From contig JAOUPD010000045.1 of NCBI GenBank assembly GCA_029880065.1, forward strand, positions 1-8,355: 8,355 nt of DNA, read 5' to 3'. The stretch is from Hadesarchaea archaeon. Lineage in GTDB: Archaea; Hadarchaeota; Hadarchaeia; Hadarchaeales; Hadarchaeaceae. The notes beneath the pieces are model-generated. The model did not search any database. It had not been told where the DNA came from and worked only from the letters and a program-made list of their open reading frames with translations. The position numbers and the translations under genes are program-made. Of this stretch, positions 5,577 through 8,355 are shown one piece after another (within the stretch, counting starts at the first letter, position 1; every line of letters begins with the position of its first letter).

Positions 5577-6101
5577 TTATTTTCCTTTTTTTGTTTTTCG
5601 AACTTCTTCCATTCTCTCCAGATATCGTTTGGTATCTTCGCTCGCCCATTCCGAGACATCAATTTTTGCTATGCTCCCATCTGATTTTTTTATTACAACT
5701 TCTTTAATGCCCGCGTTGATTATCACTCGCTTGCATCTATTGCACGGTTTAGCTTCAGTTAGCGAACCATCCGAATTTTGCCCTAAAACGTAAAGAATTC
5801 CGCCTAGGACGTTTGCCCCATGCCTCGCTGCATTCAAGATTGCGTTCTCTTCGGCGTGGACCCCAGGGCATTCATCATAGCTTGAGTAGTGGGGCAAATC
5901 TAGCTCATCTTTAATACAACCAACCTCGGAGCAGTTGATCACTCCTCGGGCTGGGCCGTTATATCCAGAGCTTACCACAGCATCCTCGCGGACTACGATG
6001 GCCCCAAACTTTCTCCTCAAACATGGAGATCTGAGACATACGGCTTTCGCAATCTCCAAATAATATTCAGCTTTTGTTGGTCTCAAAATTTCACCCACCA
6101 T
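5577..6101 (-). CDS. Deoxycytidylate (dCMP) deaminase
   Basis: This 174-residue member of the zinc-dependent cytidine/deoxycytidylate deaminase superfamily has HAEENAI (82-88), carrying the zinc His82 and the proton-shuttling Glu84, and PCNRC (119-123), supplying zinc Cys120 and Cys123. The SGYNGPARGV segment (45-54) and the Cys-rich insert NCSEVGCIKDELDLPH (56-71) before HAE are typical of dCMP deaminases rather than cytidine deaminases. The likely reaction is dCMP to dUMP, feeding dTMP synthesis in the cytoplasm. The tail is lysine-rich and encoded by an A-rich strand. The ATG at 6101 has no clear Shine-Dalgarno sequence before it, and an out-of-frame ATG lies four bases upstream. It is monocistronic as seen here, convergent with rnz and divergent from gdhA. 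Confidence 0.92.
   Translation of the reverse strand: MVGEILRPTKAEYYLEIAKAVCLRSPCLRRKFGAIVVREDAVVSSGYNGPARGVINCSEVGCIKDELDLPHYSSYDECPGVHAEENAILNAARHGANVLGGILYVLGQNSDGSLTEAKPCNRCKRVIINAGIKEVVIKKSDGSIAKIDVSEWASEDTKRYLERMEEVRKTKKGK
5586..5598 (+). terminator. Oligo-T run terminating rightward transcription
   Basis: A T7 run, one G and a T5 run lie on the plus strand, inside the last codons of the oppositely oriented dCMP deaminase gene, where they encode its lysine-rich tail. Archaeal RNA polymerase terminates at such runs, so this is a reasonable final stop for transcripts from the rnz operon. Confidence 0.4.
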
Positions 6102-6177
6102 CCATTATAATCTTCTTCTGGTTTGTCCAGTGATATTCATACCTCTTTGCCCGATTTCAAAAACTTTTTTGCAACCG

Positions 6178-6193
6178 AAATATAAGCTTTTCC
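6178..6193 (-). promoter_or_regulatory. BRE plus TATA box for dCMP deaminase
   Basis: The minus strand reads GGAAAA followed by GCTTATATTT, a good archaeal BRE/TATA pair. Transcription would start near 6157, giving an untranslated leader of about 55 bases before the ATG at 6101. The same sequence also reads as a passable TATA element rightwards (CCGAAATATAAG), so a rightward transcript with a long gdhA leader cannot be excluded. Confidence 0.5.
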
Positions 6194-6312
6194 TGTTTGA
6201 TAGAAGTACCTCCTTAACTTTTTTCTTGTATGCGCCTGCCCCCCTAATTCATAACGTTCCTGTAGCGCAGTGCTATTTATTTCTTTCATGATAAAGGATA
6301 TAGGAAAGACAA

Positions 6313-6322
6313 TTCATAAATA
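6313..6322 (+). promoter_or_regulatory. TATA box of gdhA
   Basis: TTCATAAATA is preceded by the purine-rich AAAGACAA. A start about 25 bases on, near 6344, would give a leader of roughly 30 bases that includes the GGAACGGGG ribosome-binding region at 6355-6363, ahead of the ATG at 6373. AAATATTTAG (6335-6344) is an alternative TATA box but would place the start downstream of the ribosome-binding site. Confidence 0.45.
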
Positions 6323-6372
6323 TTCGAGGTAAAAAAATATTTAGATTAAAATCAGGAACGGGGATAAAAGAA

Positions 6373-7620
6373 ATGACGAAACTTAACCCGTTTGAGGTCG
6401 TGCAAAAACAGTTGGATAAGTGCGCAAAGATTCTAAAGTTAGATCCTAATATACATAAAATTCTTAGAGTCCCGATGCGTGAACTCCACGTATCCTTGCC
6501 AATCCGCATGGATGACGGCTCTATCAAAGTATTCCAGGGGTTCAGGGTTCAATACAATGACGCGAGAGGCCCGACAAAAGGAGGAATTCGATTCCATCCC
6601 GATGAAACAATCGATACAGTGCGGGCACTTGCAGCTTGGATGACATGGAAATGTGCTCTTCTTGACTTGCCTCTTGGGGGGGCAAAAGGTGGGGTAATCT
6701 GCAACCCCAAAGAAATGTCCCAAGGTGAGTTGGAACGTTTGAGTCGGGCGTACATCAATCAGGTGTGGCAATTTATTGGTCCAGACAAAGACATTCCCGC
6801 GCCCGATGTCTACACCAACCCTCAGGTAATGGCTTGGATGATGGACGAATACTCAAAAATTGCTGGAAAGAATCGATTTGGTGTCGTCACTGGTAAACCG
6901 CTCGGCGTAGGTGGTTCTGCCGGACGCGATGATGCGACAGCCCGGGGTGGCCTACACACAATTCGTGAAGCGGCAAAAGTTTGCGGGATAGATCTTAAGA
7001 AAGCTACCATTGCCGTGCAAGGTTACGGTAATGCGGGATATAATGCCGCATATCTTGCCAAAACTCTTTTCGGATCTAAGATAGTTGCCGTCAGCGATAC
7101 CAAGGGCGGCATATTCAGCAAGGGAGGTCTTGACCCGGAGGCAGTTCTTGAGCACAAGGCTAAGACAGGTTCAGTAATCAATTTCCCGAATACTAAACCT
7201 ATTTCAAATGAAAAACTCCTAGAACTCGAAGTGGATATACTCATCCCTGCTGCTTTAGAAAATGTTATTACCGGAAAGAATGCGCCAAACATTAAAGCCA
7301 AAATCGTTGCTGAGTTGGCCAATGGTCCAACTACACCGGAAGCTGATGATATTTTATACAAAAATGGTGTTCATGTGATACCTGATTTCTTGTGCAATGC
7401 TGGCGGAGTAACAGTTTCCTACTTTGAGATGGTGCAGAATTTCTACATGTATTATTGGAGCGAGAAGGAAGTTCACGAACGTTTAAATGATAAAATGACG
7501 GCCACATATTCTTCGGTACTGAACGCTTCTAAGGGATATAATGTAAACATGCGCCAGGCTGCTTATGTAGTCGCTGTTAAGAGGGTTGCTGAAGCAATGA
7601 AAATTCGTGGTTGGATTTAA
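6373..7620 (+). CDS. gdhA: Glutamate dehydrogenase
   Basis: This 415-residue protein has the length and order of hexameric archaeal glutamate dehydrogenases, which interconvert glutamate with 2-oxoglutarate and ammonium using NAD(P). Substrate-side motifs are QYNDARGPTKGGIRFHP (60-76, with K69), LPLGGAKGG (99-107, with catalytic K105) and PAPDVYT (142-148, with catalytic D145). The coenzyme domain has GYGNAG (217-222) as the dinucleotide-binding loop and SDTKGGI (241-247) after the second strand. GRDDATARGG (184-193) is the archaeal variant of the bacterial 'EATGRGV' motif. ELANGPTTPEAD (314-325) and PDFLCNAGGVTVSYFE (337-352) complete the family signature. Coenzyme preference cannot be set firmly. 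The gene has its own promoter and is convergent with a GltA-like glutamate synthase gene. Codon use is more A/T-rich than in the genes left of 5370. Confidence 0.96.
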   Translation: MTKLNPFEVVQKQLDKCAKILKLDPNIHKILRVPMRELHVSLPIRMDDGSIKVFQGFRVQYNDARGPTKGGIRFHPDETIDTVRALAAWMTWKCALLDLPLGGAKGGVICNPKEMSQGELERLSRAYINQVWQFIGPDKDIPAPDVYTNPQVMAWMMDEYSKIAGKNRFGVVTGKPLGVGGSAGRDDATARGGLHTIREAAKVCGIDLKKATIAVQGYGNAGYNAAYLAKTLFGSKIVAVSDTKGGIFSKGGLDPEAVLEHKAKTGSVINFPNTKPISNEKLLELEVDILIPAALENVITGKNAPNIKAKIVAELANGPTTPEADDILYKNGVHVIPDFLCNAGGVTVSYFEMVQNFYMYYWSEKEVHERLNDKMTATYSSVLNASKGYNVNMRQAAYVVAVKRVAEAMKIRGWI

Positions 7621-7671
7621 GTTATCGTTAATAATGAATTAAGTCGGCCACATCGCCTAACACACTACAAC

Positions 7672-7677
7672 TTAAAA
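7672..7677 (-). terminator. Oligo-T run after the GltA-like gene
   Basis: A T6 run on the minus strand, about 27 bases past the TAA of the GltA-like gene, is the likely archaeal-type termination signal for that transcript. It lies in the 83-base spacer shared with gdhA, which also holds a weak TTAAT/ATTAA inverted repeat at 7628-7642. Confidence 0.35.
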
Positions 7678-7699
7678 AATACTGAGAGAGGTTGGCGAA

Positions 7700-7712
7700 A
7701 TTATTATTTTTT
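7700..7712 (+). terminator. T-rich stretch terminating gdhA
   Basis: ATTATTATTTTTT on the plus strand, about 80 bases after the gdhA stop, is a plausible oligo-T terminator. It overlaps the stop codon and last lysine codons of the convergent GltA-like gene. Confidence 0.35.
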
Positions 7713-8355
7713 GCTCTTTCTCAAGCTGCCACCCGAAGAAAGATAGCGGTCTATAGCCCTAGCAGCCTTTTTTCCATCCCCTATCGCTGAAATCACCGTC
7801 GCCGACCCTCGAGTGATATCCCCTCCCGCGAATATCCCTTCTCTGCTCGTTGCACGCGTTTTTTCATCTACTATAAAATATCCACGTTTGTTTGTTTGCA
7901 CGCTAGTTGCACTTCTCGCCACGATGGGATTCGCTGTCGTACCAATTGCGCAGATAACTATGTCCACTTGCATGACGAAATTCGATCCCTCCATGGGAAT
8001 CGGCTTTCTCCGCCCAGATTCGTCTGGTTCTCCCAGTCGCATCTTAATACATTCCATTCCGGTAACGTTGCCCTTCTCATCACCCAGAATTCTCACGGGC
8101 AGAGTAAGAAAATCGAACATTATGCCCTCTTCCTCAGCGTGCGCAATTTCTTCTACCCTAGCTGGCGCCTCTTCTTTGGTCCTTCTGTAAACCACATGCA
8201 CATCCTTCGCACCCAGCCTCAAAGCGGTCCTCGCGGCATCCATAGCCACATTTCCTCCCCCTATGACGGCCACTTTTTTACCCACCTTGATGGGTGTGGC
8301 AAATTCGGGAAATTTGTAAGCCTTCATGAGATTAGAACGTGTCAGGAATTCGTTG
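7704..8355 (-). CDS. gltA: NADPH-dependent glutamate synthase small subunit-like (GltA/NfnB-type) oxidoreductase, C-terminal part
   Basis: The last 216 codons of a gene that enters from the right edge. The frame stays open to 8354, reading NEFLTRSNL before the Met at 8327, and this matches the internal 'F..R.NLMKAYKFPE' segment of GltA, so that Met is not the start. The visible part contains VAVIGGGNVAMDAART (28-43 of the visible residues), the NADPH-binding Rossmann loop, VYRRTKEEAPAR (55-66) with the phosphate-binding arginines, AIGTTANP, and the FAD-binding GIFAGGDITRGSATV near the C-terminus. These proteins are FAD/4Fe-4S flavoproteins that pass electrons from NADPH; archaeal forms act in glutamate synthase, ferredoxin:NADP oxidoreductase (Nfn) or sulfide dehydrogenase complexes, and the partner that decides this is outside the window. 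The end is convergent with gdhA. The symbol is tentative. Confidence 0.88.
   Translation of the reverse strand, partial: NEFLTRSNLMKAYKFPEFATPIKVGKKVAVIGGGNVAMDAARTALRLGAKDVHVVYRRTKEEAPARVEEIAHAEEEGIMFDFLTLPVRILGDEKGNVTGMECIKMRLGEPDESGRRKPIPMEGSNFVMQVDIVICAIGTTANPIVARSATSVQTNKRGYFIVDEKTRATSREGIFAGGDITRGSATVISAIGDGKKAARAIDRYLSSGGSLRKSKK

Larger units (their letters stand above)
6102..6372. other. Divergent promoter region between dCMP deaminase and gdhA
   Basis: This is a 271-base A/T-rich spacer. It carries a strong TATA-like box for the leftward gene (6178-6193), a TATA-like box and ribosome-binding site for gdhA (6313-6363), and little else that I recognise. A 14-codon frame begins at 6289 but has no ribosome-binding site. 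No tRNA or other RNA gene was found. CTATTTATTT at 6274-6283 is a further A/T box of unclear use. Confidence 0.6.

Noticed and set aside
6208..6214. Perfect AGGAGGT on the minus strand upstream of dCMP deaminase
   Set aside because: No ATG, GTG or TTG follows at usable distance, and it lies upstream of the better promoter at 6178-6193, so it is probably chance.
6289..6333. 14-codon ORF upstream of gdhA
   Set aside because: It has no ribosome-binding site, lies across the proposed gdhA TATA box, and has nothing distinctive in its product.
8325..8327. Met at 8327 as the start of the GltA-like gene
   Set aside because: The frame continues open to the window edge and encodes the conserved residues that precede this Met in GltA proteins, so it is internal.

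Overview
The window looks archaeal. The evidence is a two-gene set typical of Archaea (a Trm-G10-type THUMP tRNA methyltransferase and a short-form RNase Z), a DUF504/MJ1316-family protein, an archaeal-style PRPP synthetase homologue, TATA-like boxes with purine-rich upstream elements, at least one probably leaderless mRNA, and oligo-T stretches at gene ends. A euryarchaeal or related lineage is plausible, but I cannot place it further from sequence alone. No mobile element, CRISPR array, rRNA or recognisable tRNA gene is visible.

Left part (1-2490, all minus strand): the start of a CPA2-type Na+(K+)/H+ antiporter that runs off the left edge; immediately upstream of it a DUF504/MJ1316 RNA-end-recognition-like protein with a leaderless-looking promoter; then a glyoxalase II-like metallo-beta-lactamase-fold hydrolase preceded by, and overlapping, an unrecognised 40-residue single-span membrane protein; then a PflX-like radical SAM protein (COG1313 type).

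Middle part (2547-5368, plus strand): a tight three-gene operon divergent from the radical SAM gene, with one base between neighbouring genes: a PRPP synthetase homologue, Trm-G10 tRNA methyltransferase and RNase Z. The last two act on tRNA. The first has an intact PRPP-binding loop, but several residues expected in the catalytic ATP/metal site are changed; this is the most unusual protein here.

Right part (5369-8355): a 208-base convergent spacer, a dCMP deaminase (minus), a 271-base divergent promoter region, glutamate dehydrogenase gdhA (plus), and convergent to it the C-terminal half of a GltA-like NADPH-dependent glutamate synthase/oxidoreductase subunit (minus) that runs off the right edge. 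gdhA and the GltA-like gene both concern glutamate and ammonia assimilation. Base composition changes at about 5370: genes to the left prefer C/G-ending codons, while those to the right and their spacers are clearly more A/T-rich.

No clearly new multi-gene system is apparent. The items that most deserve a second look are the altered PRPP synthetase homologue in a tRNA-processing operon and the small membrane protein translationally coupled to the hydrolase.
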